Shown piece after piece: positions 1-8,668 of a DNA stretch of 43,937 bases. How positions within the stretch are numbered: position 1 is the stretch's first letter; every line of letters begins with the position of its first letter. The notes below the pieces were generated by a model, which had not been told where the DNA came from, did no database searches, and saw nothing but the letters and a program-made list of their open reading frames with translations. Both the position numbers and the translations under genes were made by a program. Where the stretch lies: positions 103,195-147,131 of the forward strand of contig JANQEA010000072.1 in the NCBI GenBank assembly GCA_028278555.1, given 5' to 3'. The DNA comes from Candidatus Bipolaricaulota bacterium. Its GTDB lineage: Bacteria; Bipolaricaulota; Bipolaricaulia; UBA7950; UBA9294.

Positions 1-843
1 CTCAGCAATGTAGGAGAGCGAGAGCCGAGCGAATGTCTCGCCACCCGGCAGGTGGACGGCCTCAACCTCGACGCCGTCCCAGACAGACGAGACGGAATCG
101 AGGTCCGGACCGATGACGAGCGGGACGGATCGTGCCGGCCGGTCGTTCTCCAGGGTATAGCGCGTCAGACCGGCAATCGTTTCGAGCTCCGTCTGACGAT
201 CGGCTCCGCCGAACACTCGATGGTCTTCGGGCACGGTCAGTTCGACCCGGTAGTCGGCCGCCGGAAGGATGAAGCTGCCCACCGCGGTCGATGGTGGCAC
301 GGCGATTGGGTTCCACCCGAACCGCCAGACGAACGTTCCTCGATAGACGCAGTTGTCGAGTGCGAGCGCGCGGGCGAATCGCGTCTCGAATTCGATCCGC
401 ACTGTGGTCCGATCTCCGGAGGCGAGGGGTGCCGGCAGTTCAGCGATCAACAGGCCGTCGTCGAGCGAGTAGGTCTGCATCAGCGGTTCGAGACGACGGA
501 AGTGATAGGCAAGTGGAGCGCCCGCGCCGTCGGTCACTCCGTGGATCTTCGTCCACGTCGGGTCGAAACCGGCGACGTACTGCGGGTCGATCAGCGCCGG
601 ATGGAGATGTGGGTTCGGTTCGGCGCTCCAATTCCCAATCAGACAGAAGACAACCTCGTTCAGCGTCTCCCCGGTGTCGTTGACGTACTCGACCTCTTGC
701 GATCCGACGAGTGTCTGCGCAGACGGGTCAAGCGTCACCCGGATGTCGTAGCTCGTCAGATCCGCTGTCTCGACTGCGTAGACCGAACCGGCGAGCGCAC
801 CCAGCACGACGATCAGCGTTAGGGTTCCCCACATCCTTCTCAT
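1..843 (-). CDS. Secreted M1-peptidase-like protein, N-terminal part (runs off window)
   Basis: The reading frame is open from the start at 843 to the left edge (281 codons), so only the N-terminal part is present. The ATG at 843 follows GAGGAGGATCAGG. Residues 4-23 are a hydrophobic signal peptide ending VYA. Residues 31-50 (SYDIRVTLDPSAQTLVGSQE) and the following VEYVND start a beta-rich domain. This matches the N-terminal domain of M1 (aminopeptidase N-like) peptidases, where Y-I-V-L-D-P and L-x-G-x-x-x-V-x-Y-x-N recur. The HExxH zinc site would lie beyond the edge, so peptidase activity is inferred only. It is last in a minus-strand operon after the alpha/beta hydrolase (gap of 74 bases). 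An alternative start at 858 would place the AGGAGG inside the gene. Confidence 0.7.
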   Translation of the reverse strand, partial: MRRMWGTLTLIVVLGALAGSVYAVETADLTSYDIRVTLDPSAQTLVGSQEVEYVNDTGETLNEVVFCLIGNWSAEPNPHLHPALIDPQYVAGFDPTWTKIHGVTDGAGAPLAYHFRRLEPLMQTYSLDDGLLIAELPAPLASGDRTTVRIEFETRFARALALDNCVYRGTFVWRFGWNPIAVPPSTAVGSFILPAADYRVELTVPEDHRVFGGADRQTELETIAGLTRYTLENDRPARSVPLVIGPDLDSVSSVWDGVEVEAVHLPGGETFARLSLSYIAE

Positions 844-917
844 CCTGATCCTCCTCATTTACCCGAAGTCAACCGGGAAGGATGGTAGGAGAATCGCGAG
901 GCGCGGTCCAGCCTGTG

Positions 918-1691
918 CTAGCCTCGATCCTCGATGGCGTCGGCGATGATCGCGGCGAACCCGTCCGGATTGTCGATCATCATGTCATGGCCAGAGCCGG
1001 GGATCACGCGAACGGCGACGCCGTCGCCCTCAAGTCGATCGATGTCAGGATTCGGCGTGTTCTTCTCCCCGTAGACGAACGTCCGCGGGAGACGAAGCCG
1101 AGCGAGTGCCTCTCGATAGGTCGGGCGGCGCGGGGCGATCAGCGAAACGGCGCTCCGATGGAGGGCGGCGGGATCGCAAGCCTGGACCGTCCCGGCATAG
1201 TCGGGGAAGCCGGCGCTCCGCATCGCCTGCACGAAGTCGGCATGTCCGCGAGCGACGAACTCCTCTTCGGTCATCGCGGTGATCGGTCCGCTAACCATGC
1301 CTGGTCCCGGATCGAGATTCCCCTCGGCCACGATCAGCCGGCCGACGATCCGCTTCGTAGCTGCTGCGACGAGGATGGCGATCGACCCCCCCATGCTGTG
1401 CCCGACGAGAGCACAGCCGGAGATGCCGAGGCTTCGCAGAAGCGCCGCGACGATCTCCGCTTGCCCCTCCATCCGGTAGTCGAATCGGTCCGGCGCGTCG
1501 CTGTAACCGTAGCCGAGCAGATCGATCAGGATCGTTCGATGCTCTTGGAGCCTTGGATCCGCGACGGCTCGCGGGAAGTAGGAGGACGAGGCCGAGCCGA
1601 GCCCGTGAAGGAAGACGATCGCCGGCTCGCGTCCCGGCAGGTCGTGGTATCGCATGTAGGCTCCGAGAACCTCGACGTAGTAGGCGTTCAT
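918..1691 (-). CDS. Alpha/beta-fold hydrolase
   Basis: This 257-residue cytosolic protein has the alpha/beta hydrolase plan: an oxyanion HG at residues 29-30 (VFLHGLGSAS), the nucleophile elbow GHSMGG with Ser99, and a C-terminal His near residue 235 (GSGHDMM). The acid residue probably lies after YGEKNTP. The substrate is unknown; esterase, lipase and C-C hydrolase members all share these motifs. The frame is open far upstream (to 1946). The ATG at 1691 is chosen because TGAGGAG sits about 7 bases upstream and because upstream codons overlap the preceding gene. The stop codon of the saccharopine-dehydrogenase-like gene is part of this ribosome binding site, so the two are probably coupled. 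Confidence 0.85.
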   Translation of the reverse strand: MNAYYVEVLGAYMRYHDLPGREPAIVFLHGLGSASSSYFPRAVADPRLQEHRTILIDLLGYGYSDAPDRFDYRMEGQAEIVAALLRSLGISGCALVGHSMGGSIAILVAAATKRIVGRLIVAEGNLDPGPGMVSGPITAMTEEEFVARGHADFVQAMRSAGFPDYAGTVQACDPAALHRSAVSLIAPRRPTYREALARLRLPRTFVYGEKNTPNPDIDRLEGDGVAVRVIPGSGHDMMIDNPDGFAAIIADAIEDRG

Positions 1692-1701
1692 CGTCCGCTC
1701 C

Positions 1702-2832
1702 TCAGGCGATGGTCTCGCGGTAGTCGATCCCCCGTGCGCGGAGGCCGTCGAGGATGAACTCGACGCACGCCGGTTCTCGGCCGAGCAGTTCTGGCGGGGC
1801 GATCCCCGGCCGCTCCCAGAGTCCCTCCGCCAGAAGCCGGACGGCCATCGTCGCCGTATAGCCGGTCGTCCGGGCCATCGAGGTCGTTCGCGTCGTCGGG
1901 TCGTACCGATCGAGAAGGTCGTAGCGGTAGCGGGCCGGTCGGCCATCGACGGCCCCTTCGATCTCGATTCGCATCACCGTCAGATCCTCTTCGCCCTCCT
2001 TCAGCTCCCAGATCGGAAAGAGGAGCGCCGTCGCCACGTCGATCGGGCGGATCTCCCGGCCGTCGATCTCGATCGGCGCCTCTGAGAGGAATCCCGTGTC
2101 ACGCAGAAGAGCGATCTTCTCCGCGTGGCCGGGATAGCGGAGGGTCTTCTCGATCATCGTGGGCGCATCGATCGTCCGCGCGAGGCTTCGGAGGCCGTCG
2201 GTCAGGAATGCCTCGAGGTGCCCGACACCGTCGAATTCGATCAGCTCGAGATCGCTCAGAGCCGGCTTCGTCACCGGCTTTCCGTCGAGGACCAACCGCG
2301 CCGGTCGGGTGTACTCCTCGATCACGTCGACCGGAGAGAAGACGGCGCGGTACTCGTACGGCGCAACCCGCTCGACAGGGAGTCCGCCGACGTAGATCGC
2401 GACCGAGTCGGTCCGATCGAGGTGCGCGTCGGCGTGCCCGACGAGGAGATTGCTCATTCCCGGAGCCACGCCACAGTCGACGATCGCGCGAGCATTTCGC
2501 TCCTTCGCGAGATGATCAAGCTCGAACGGATCCTCGGGGAAGAAGGCGATGTCGACGACATCGACACCCTCCTCGATGACTGCTCGGAGCGTCCGGAAGC
2601 CGAGAAATCCGGGGACGGCGCTGACGACGCAATCGGCACCGACGATCGCTCGGCCGACCGTGGTCGGCAGCGAGAAGTCGACCCGCTCGCCCGGAATGCC
2701 GTGGGCTGCCTTCAACTTCTCCATGCTGGCGGCGTCGCGATCGGCTACGCGGACGTCGAACGCTTCGTCCTTGGCCAAATCGACGGCAATGGCACTCCCT
2801 ACACGACCGGCCCCGAGCACGACGATCTCCAT
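1702..2832 (-). CDS. Saccharopine dehydrogenase family protein (lysine 6-dehydrogenase-like)
   Basis: The 376-residue protein begins with a Rossmann fold, VVLGAGRVGSA (GxGxxG at residues 7-12), followed by ADRD at the end of the second strand, typical of NAD(P) binding. The central CVVSAVPGF and DCGVAPGMSN stretches are characteristic of saccharopine-reductase-like and lysine 6-dehydrogenase proteins. Known members oxidise or reduce an amino group or imine on lysine-like substrates; the actual substrate here cannot be read. GGAGGCG precedes the ATG at a spacing of about 9. It is first in an operon with a hydrolase and an M1-like protein, and is divergent from the unknown gene at 2961. Confidence 0.85.
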   Translation of the reverse strand: MEIVVLGAGRVGSAIAVDLAKDEAFDVRVADRDAASMEKLKAAHGIPGERVDFSLPTTVGRAIVGADCVVSAVPGFLGFRTLRAVIEEGVDVVDIAFFPEDPFELDHLAKERNARAIVDCGVAPGMSNLLVGHADAHLDRTDSVAIYVGGLPVERVAPYEYRAVFSPVDVIEEYTRPARLVLDGKPVTKPALSDLELIEFDGVGHLEAFLTDGLRSLARTIDAPTMIEKTLRYPGHAEKIALLRDTGFLSEAPIEIDGREIRPIDVATALLFPIWELKEGEEDLTVMRIEIEGAVDGRPARYRYDLLDRYDPTTRTTSMARTTGYTATMAVRLLAEGLWERPGIAPPELLGREPACVEFILDGLRARGIDYRETIA

Positions 2833-2960
2833 AGCTCAATCGCCTCCGTTCGGCGCCGATTGTACGAGAGCTCGAATCGCCTCGCGAGAGGCTCGGTCGA
2901 TCGTGATGCAACGGTCGGGAGACGGTCCCTCTTCAGTCTCCGAGCTGTGGAGGGCCCGGC

Positions 2961-3650
2961 ATGCTGATCGACGAGACGAGCCTGAGCGCGACGATCGACG
3001 CCTTTAATGCGCAGCTTGCTGAGGATGCGCGGCTCGATGCGGAAGAAGAAGTCGAAGTCGTCTCGTTCCTCCTGGGTCGCCAGATCGGATCCGGGCGAAA
3101 CGGGGGGATGTTCGCCCTCTCCGCAGGCGAATATGAGGCGGGGGTTCATCTGTTCACGGGCGAACGGCTACGGACCCGTATCGCGGCCCGGAGCGTTCTG
3201 ACGCTCGGCGCGACGCGAATCCTCTCTGCCATCGGCGGAGATCGAGTTGACGTGCAAGAGGCCCTGGCACGAGCCTCGGCGGTGATGCGCCGTGCCTGCT
3301 TCGCCGCGGCGCACTGCGTCATCGGGGAGTGTGCCCATTCGTCGATCGCCTACATGCGCGATGCGGCGATCGATCGAACCGGAGCTCGACGGAAGTGGAT
3401 CGAGGATCACATCCGGGTCATCTGTGCGCATCGTGAAGGAAACGGCCGGTGGAAGCGCTTCCCGTTCTACTACACGCTGCTCGCGCTCTCCGAGGTCGGA
3501 ACGCCGTCGGCCAACGCGGAACTCGACTACGCGCGTCCCGCGTGCGAACGGGTCGTCCGACGCGCATCGACCGGTGTCTACGGAGTCCGGCGGAAGTCAC
3601 TCCTCCGCCGAGTCCTGGGAGATGTCGACCAGCCTCTCGAACTCCTCTGA
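2961..3650 (+). CDS. Unrecognised 229-residue protein
   Basis: I do not recognise this family. GGAGGG stands 7 bases before the ATG. The protein is soluble and looks alpha-helical. A central block carries a His/Cys cluster (CFAAAHCVIGECAHSS, about residues 113-128). A later block, GRWKRFPFYYTLLALSE, resembles one helix-hairpin repeat of an alpha/alpha toroid (prenyltransferase or cyclase-like), but one repeat is not enough to assign a family. The C terminus is Arg-rich. It is divergent from the saccharopine-dehydrogenase-like gene and converges on the UvrA-like gene, so it is probably a single-gene unit. Codon use matches its neighbours, which supports it being real. Confidence 0.65.
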   Translation: MLIDETSLSATIDAFNAQLAEDARLDAEEEVEVVSFLLGRQIGSGRNGGMFALSAGEYEAGVHLFTGERLRTRIAARSVLTLGATRILSAIGGDRVDVQEALARASAVMRRACFAAAHCVIGECAHSSIAYMRDAAIDRTGARRKWIEDHIRVICAHREGNGRWKRFPFYYTLLALSEVGTPSANAELDYARPACERVVRRASTGVYGVRRKSLLRRVLGDVDQPLELL

Positions 3651-3733
3651 TCGACGCGGAGAGCCCGCCTACAGAATCAGTTCGAGACGATCGGAAGTCC
3701 GTCCGACAGCAAGGTCGCAGACGATGTAGATCT

Positions 3734-6617
3734 TCACTTCACAACCTCCCTCGATGGACTGAGGACCTCACGGAGATACCTCCCCGTGTAGGACAACTCG
3801 ACGGCAGCAATGTCCTCCGGCGTCCCCGCGGCGACAAGCCATCCGCCCTCGTTTCCTCCCTCGGGGCCGAGATCGATGACGTGATCGGCGCACTTGATCA
3901 TCTCGAGGTTGTGCTCGATCACGATCACCGTGTGTCCTGCGTCGACGAGGCCGTTCAGGCACTCGAGGAGCCGCTGGATGTCGGCGAGATGGAGTCCGGT
4001 CGTCGGCTCGTCGAGGATGTAGACTCGATGTCCGTGCTTCTGCTTCGCGAGTTCTGTGGCGAGCTTGATCCGCTGTGCCTCGCCACTCGAGAGGGTGGTC
4101 GACGGTTGCCCCAGCTGAAGGTAGCCAAGCCCGAGGGCATTGATCACCCGGATCCGGCGATGGATCGTCCGCTCGTCTTCGAAGAACGTCTCAGCCTCTT
4201 CGAAGGACATGTCGAGGACGTCCGCGATGCTCTTCCCGTTCAGCCGGATGTCGAGAACTTCCTCCTTGAACCGGCGGCCATGGCACGACGGGCAGGCGGA
4301 TTCGATGTCGGGGAGGAACTGGAGTTTCGTCACGATGACACCCTCCCCCTGGCACTCCTCGCATCGGCCGCTCCGATTCGCGTTGTAGCTGAACGTGGAA
4401 TGGTTGTAGCCGGCGTCGCGAGCGTCGTCGGTCTCGGCAAACAGCCTGCGTATGCGATCGAGAATCCCCGTGTACGTGCCCGGGTTCGATCGGTTGTTCC
4501 GCCCGATCGGGGATTGATCGATGTGGATGATGCTCCGAATGTGCTCGATCCCTTCGACCCCGTCGGCCTCGCCCGGGCGCGTGCTCCGATCCTGCAGCTC
4601 CGCTCGGAGGGTTTTGTAGAGAACCTCATTGATCAGGCTCGACTTCCCGGAGCCGGAGACACCGGTCACACAGACGAGGAGACCGAGCGGGATCTCGACG
4701 TCGATGTTCTTCAGGTTGTTCTCTCTTGCTCCGCGGATCGACAGGCGCTTTCCGTTCGACATCCTTCGCGTGGTCGGGATGCCGATCTCCAGATGCCCGC
4801 CGAGGTACTGCCCGGTCGGGGATGCGTCGCATGCGGCAATCTCCTCGAGCGTCCCTTGCGCCACGACGACCCCGCCGTGAACGCCGGGGCCCGGCCCCAT
4901 CTCGACGATGTGGTCGGCCGCGCGAATCGTGTCCGGATCGTGCTCCACGACGAGAACCGTGTTCCCGACATCTCTCAGCCGCTTCATCGTCCGGATGATC
5001 CGGTCGCTGTCCCGCGGGTGAAGGCCGATCGAGGGCTCGTCGAGAACATAGAGCATCCCCATCAGGCCCGATCCGATCTGCGTCGACAGGCGAACGCGCT
5101 GACACTCGCCGCCGGAGAGGGTCGAGGCGGATCGCCCCAAGCCGAGATAGCCGAGTCCGATATCGAGGAGGGTATCGATCCGAGACGTCAAGTCACGAAG
5201 GACGGTGGCAGCGGCTTCGGGGACGCCTGGGGGGAGCGTGACGGAATCGAGGATGTTCCGAAGCTCGTCGAGAGGAACGGTCACGAGCTCATGGATCGTT
5301 CGCCCCTCGACGCGGACGTGGAACCGCTCCGGGAGGAGACGGGTGCCGTGGCAATCCGGACAGATCTCCTCGCTCATCACTCGGTTCGCCAGGAAGCCCT
5401 CGGCGTGTATCGACTCCCCTCGGTCGCGGATCCGCTTCGCCCAGTTCTCGACGCGCTGAAGGAAGCCCTCGAAGACGATCTCTTGCCCGGCTTGTCTGAC
5501 GCGTCGCGGCGAACCCGGAGGCTCGAGCATCTCAAAGGTCTCACCCGCCGTGCCGAGGAGGAGCAGATCCTTCGCGGAGTCGGGGAGGTCTTCATAGGGC
5601 GTGTCGAGATCGAAGCCTCCGTGCTTCGCCAGGCTGTAGAGGAGGGCGAATCGGTCCGGATGCTCCAGATTCCATCAGTGTGTTGATGATGGCGCCCTTC
5701 CGGAGCGTCTTGTTCGGCTTGTCGATGATCTTGAGAGGATCGGCCTTGAGGATCGTTCCGAGGCCACCGCAGGTCCGACAGGCGGAATCGGGATCGTTGA
5801 ATGCGAAGTAGTACGGTTCGAGGTCGTGGAAGAGCATGTGGTGCTCGCACGTCTCGATCCTCTCGTAGAAGGTTCGGAGTTCGTCGTCCGATAGCGAGGT
5901 GTCGGCGACCTCGATTCGCAGGATTCCCTCGCCGACGCGCTTCGCCGTCTCGAGCGTCGCGATCAGCGCACGATGAACGTCGCCCCTGAGTGACAGGCGG
6001 TCGAGCACGACCTCGATCCGATGGTCGGTCTCCTCGTCGAGCCCGACCGCATCGGCGGAGTCGAAGCGCTCCCCGTCGACAACGAATCGCCTGAACCCCT
6101 GCTCGCGAAGCTCGTCGAAGAGCCGTCGATACGGCTCTCCGTAGATCTTGGTGACGGGAGCCCGCAGCTCGACGGTCGTCCCTTCCGGAAGCGAGCTGAT
6201 TCGCTCGATCACCTGCTCCGTGGTCTTGATCGGGATGGCCTCCCCGCAATACGGGCAGTGCCCGACACCGGCAACGCAGTAGAGGAGTCGGAGGTAGTCG
6301 TAGATGTCGGTCATCGTTCCAACGGTCGAGCGCGGGTTCGCTGCTCCTCGCTGCTGCATGATGGCAACCACGGGGGAGAGACCGAAGACGAAATCGACGT
6401 CGGCCCGTTTTGGCTGCGCGATGAAGTGGCGGGAGAAGGCGGAGAGGGAGTCGAGGAGCTTCCTCTGCCCCTCGCCGTAGATCACGTCGAACGCCAGCGA
6501 CGACTTCCCCGAACCGGAGACACCGGTGACAACGGTCAGCGCCTCTCGCGGGATCTCGACGTCGATGTTCTGTAGGTTGTTCTCTCTGGCGCCGCGAACC
6601 TCGATGGTCGATCTCAT
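3734..6617 (-). CDS. uvrA: UvrA-family ATPase, frameshifted near 5675
   Basis: Two frames together encode one UvrA-type protein of about 960 residues. The first (6617 to 5592) has the start [15 protein letters not shown], Walker [10 protein letters not shown], a CPYCG zinc half-site and CRTCGGLG. The second (through 5530 to 3734) has [31 protein letters not shown], a second Walker [28 protein letters not shown] and [10 protein letters not shown]. Homology resumes in the +1 frame as WNLEHPDRF at 5674. UvrA dimers scan DNA for lesions and hand them to UvrB, but some paralogues instead give drug resistance. The zinc module before LEPYYFAFN reads TCEHH instead of the usual CPxCG, so this may be a paralogue. 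ATGA overlap couples it to the nucleotidyltransferase; GGAGGTG precedes the start. Confidence 0.85.
5672..5680 (-). other. Frameshift point in the uvrA-like gene
   Basis: On the minus strand the sequence reads ACA CTG ATG G. Frame 0 encodes the N-terminal half up to CTG (5678-5676). The C-terminal half continues in the +1 frame from TGG (5674-5672), and a TGA at 5677-5675 in that +1 frame prevents an earlier switch. One extra base at 5678-5675 therefore explains the break. Frame 0 otherwise runs on to a stop at 5592 without homology. It may be a sequencing error, a true mutation or, less likely, programmed slippage: there is no classic slippery run. Confidence 0.8.
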
Positions 6618-7531
6618 GCTTCACCTCCGTAGAAGAACGCGGTCTCCTCGAAATCGACTCGCCCCTTGCGGGTCAGCCGAACAGGCATCGTCGTCTGCTG
6701 GATCAGCCCCTGCGCTGCCAATTTGTGGCACAGCATGCCGATGCTGTGGATTCCTGCACGTTCACCGACGGCCCGCTGAATGTCGGAAGCTGTCCGAACG
6801 ACTCTCTCTTCGCGAAGGTAGTCGAGGAGGGGCTTGAACAGGGTCTCAGCGTCTTCGCGCAGCGCGTCCGTCATGGTTGCGTGAATCTTCAGAAGCTCAG
6901 GGACGTCACTGTGTGCCTCGAGGACGGATTGCCACAGCTTGTCGATGCCCGCCTCGAGCTGCGAAGCCCGAGCGACCACATCCCGGCAGAGGGGCTCTCC
7001 GTGCGCAAGGATCGTCAACCGAGATCGATCTTCGACTGAAAGGACCATCCACCGGAATCCGCTCACCGGGTCGGCGCGAAACGCCAGCGCCTTGTTGGCA
7101 AGGTGGAGGGAGCCGCCGAGATTCATTGCAGTCCGCATCCGGAGAAGCTCCAGGTCTCTTTGCCCTACCTGCTTCGCCTCGACCAAGTACTCCTGCAAGG
7201 CGGGATCCTCGCAGTACAGGAGCTTCCCAGAACTGAAGATCGTGTGCGCGACGGATCCGCGGAGGTTCTCCTCGTGAATCCGTCTGAAGTGGTTTCGGGA
7301 ACAGACCTCGGCATCCACATGGATCCCCTCTTCCACGAGGGAGAAGACCTGCCACGGCCGACTCTCGTCCGAGCTGATGAAGACGGCATCGATGTCGGAG
7401 TGTTCCCAGAAGTCTCCTCGGATGCTGCTGCCGTAGATGTAGAGGCCGATCAGCGTCGGATCCTCGGCCGTAAGCTCGATCAATCGGTCGATCGCTCGGG
7501 CGTATCGATCCTGGAGCTCCTTCATCGACAT
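6614..7531 (-). CDS. Nucleotidyltransferase-domain protein (pol-beta superfamily)
   Basis: This 305-residue protein has the nucleotidyltransferase signature [18 protein letters not shown], with Gly34-Ser35 and metal-binding Asp46 and Asp48. Such domains transfer a nucleotide onto a small molecule (as in aminoglycoside adenylyltransferases), tRNA or protein. A helical middle section (about 120-230) and a C-terminal winged-helix-like part follow (about 230-290, with [21 protein letters not shown] and LTRKGRVDF). A DNA-binding role is therefore possible alongside or instead of catalysis. The start at 7531 has GAGGGGGAG upstream. The gene lies between the GyrI-like gene and the UvrA-like gene, overlapping the latter by 4 bases. 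The target is unknown. Confidence 0.8.
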   Translation of the reverse strand: MSMKELQDRYARAIDRLIELTAEDPTLIGLYIYGSSIRGDFWEHSDIDAVFISSDESRPWQVFSLVEEGIHVDAEVCSRNHFRRIHEENLRGSVAHTIFSSGKLLYCEDPALQEYLVEAKQVGQRDLELLRMRTAMNLGGSLHLANKALAFRADPVSGFRWMVLSVEDRSRLTILAHGEPLCRDVVARASQLEAGIDKLWQSVLEAHSDVPELLKIHATMTDALREDAETLFKPLLDYLREERVVRTASDIQRAVGERAGIHSIGMLCHKLAAQGLIQQTTMPVRLTRKGRVDFEETAFFYGGEA

Positions 7532-7543
7532 CGTCTCTCCCCC

Positions 7544-8014
7544 TCAGATCGCAATCGGCAGATAGAGATCGAAGACCCACTTCTCCGGATCCTGCTCGAG
7601 GGGGTTCAGGACTTCCTCGAGGCATGTGCTCCAGTTCGGCGGGCGCGTGTAGGGACTGTCCTCGAACCATGCGACCAGCTGCTTCCAGACATCGCCGATG
7701 TTGGAGAGGCCGGCGAACCGAGTGACCGCGTACTTCCCTCCGGGGAAATCCTTGGTTTTGATCGGTGCCTCAGCTTCGATGGCCTCATCGATGACGAGCC
7801 AGATCTCGTACCCGTAGTTCGGGCTCCCCGGTGTCGGATCGGGGTTGTTGAAGCCGAAGCAGCGCCATCCGGGCGAGCCGGGCTCGATCCCTTTGCTCTG
7901 TGCGAACCGATAGATCATCTCGACGGCCTGATCCTCGGGCTGCGTCCCATATCCGAGAGCGCTCGCCACCCGCATCGGCGGAAGGTCGACGATTCGTACG
8001 TCCGTCAGTGTCAT
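7544..8014 (-). CDS. GyrI-like / AraC effector-binding domain protein
   Basis: The 156-residue protein matches the stand-alone effector-binding (GyrI-like) fold: an opening PMRVASALGYG strand, a central CFGFNNPDPTPGSPNYGYE segment, KYAVTRFAG and a C-terminal VFDLYLPI. Related domains bind drugs and other hydrophobic cations (as in BmrR), and some hydrolyse toxic compounds. The frame is open further upstream, but AAGGAG sits 7 bases before the ATG at 8014. That ribosome binding site begins inside the stop codon region of the GNAT gene, so the two are tightly coupled. It probably binds the ligand that the cluster handles, which is inference from context. Confidence 0.75.
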   Translation of the reverse strand: MTLTDVRIVDLPPMRVASALGYGTQPEDQAVEMIYRFAQSKGIEPGSPGWRCFGFNNPDPTPGSPNYGYEIWLVIDEAIEAEAPIKTKDFPGGKYAVTRFAGLSNIGDVWKQLVAWFEDSPYTRPPNWSTCLEEVLNPLEQDPEKWVFDLYLPIAI

Positions 8015-8028
8015 TCCGTTTCTCCTTT

Positions 8029-8586
8029 CTAGAGCTTCAAGCGGTCCTCCTGGGGGAGCACGTTTTCGTACTCGGCCGATCGGAACCAGGCGTGATCGGG
8101 CTTGACGATCCCAATCAGGGTGAACCCCATCCGTTCGTAGAAGTGGCGGTTCTTCGTGTGAAACTCCGGTGTCCCAAGCCGCCATCGGGCGACGTTCGGA
8201 TGAAGCCGAAAGAGCTGCCGTAGCGCCTCCTGCCCGATCCCCCTGTCGTTGTACGTTGGCTCGATGAAGATTCGCCAGAAGTTCTCTTCGGCGTGTTTCT
8301 CGGCGTCTGCGGCGACGATGAGGCCTCCTACGATCTGATCGTCCAACAGGATTTTGTAGTAGACCGACTCCTTCGACTCGATGACCATCTTCGTCCACTT
8401 CGGATCGACCATCCCGGGCGGACCGATCAACGGGTCGTCCAGCCGGCGGAGTTGCTCCAGTGTGTCCGGTGGGATGTACTTCTCCTCGGTCAGGAAGGCG
8501 CGTGCCTGAAGGATGGTCAGGAAGACTGCATCCTCGACGGTCGCGAATTCTAGTCGGACGGGGCGATTCTCTTCGATGCGTGGCAT
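8029..8586 (-). CDS. GNAT family N-acetyltransferase (paralogue 1)
   Basis: The protein is 185 residues from the ATG at 8586, chosen because AGGTGG lies 6 bases upstream and because the start MPRIEENRPVRLE aligns with MPRREETRPVRLE of the paralogue at 10556. The acetyl-CoA-binding motif A is IFIEPTYNDRGIGQEALRQLF-like, with RGIG near residues 115-118. NRHFYERMGF near residue 155 is the usual GNAT motif B tyrosine region. GNAT enzymes move an acetyl group from acetyl-CoA to an amine on a small molecule or protein; the substrate is unknown. It leads the unit GNAT, GyrI-like, nucleotidyltransferase, UvrA-like, with an operator candidate 35 bases upstream. Confidence 0.85.
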   Translation of the reverse strand: MPRIEENRPVRLEFATVEDAVFLTILQARAFLTEEKYIPPDTLEQLRRLDDPLIGPPGMVDPKWTKMVIESKESVYYKILLDDQIVGGLIVAADAEKHAEENFWRIFIEPTYNDRGIGQEALRQLFRLHPNVARWRLGTPEFHTKNRHFYERMGFTLIGIVKPDHAWFRSAEYENVLPQEDRLKL

Positions 8587-8620
8587 GTTCCACCTCTCTG
8601 GACTCAGCCTGCCTGTCGTT

Positions 8621-8639
8621 TGTGACATCCAGCGTCATA
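8621..8639 (-). promoter_or_regulatory. Candidate WYL-regulator operator upstream of GNAT paralogue 1
   Basis: The plus strand reads TTGTGACATCCAGCGTCATA from 8620. This matches the perfect inverted repeat at 10597-10611 at nearly every position outside the central bases (shared pattern TTGTGACAyCCwGyGTCATA). The half-sites TGAC and GTCA are kept. It lies 35 bases upstream of the GNAT start, in the same position and orientation as the site in front of the second GNAT gene. The sequence match is direct; binding by the WYL protein is inferred. Confidence 0.6.
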
Positions 8640-8668
8640 CTCAGTGGGTTCGGCGAGTCCCCTCTCTG

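Noticed and set aside
52..822. A 256-codon open frame on the plus strand
   Set aside because: It mirrors the M1-like gene, whose minus-strand product has a signal peptide and domain pattern.
3449..5686. A 745-codon open frame on the plus strand
   Set aside because: It is antisense to the UvrA-like gene, which carries all family motifs; the frame is open only because of the GC-rich codon pattern.
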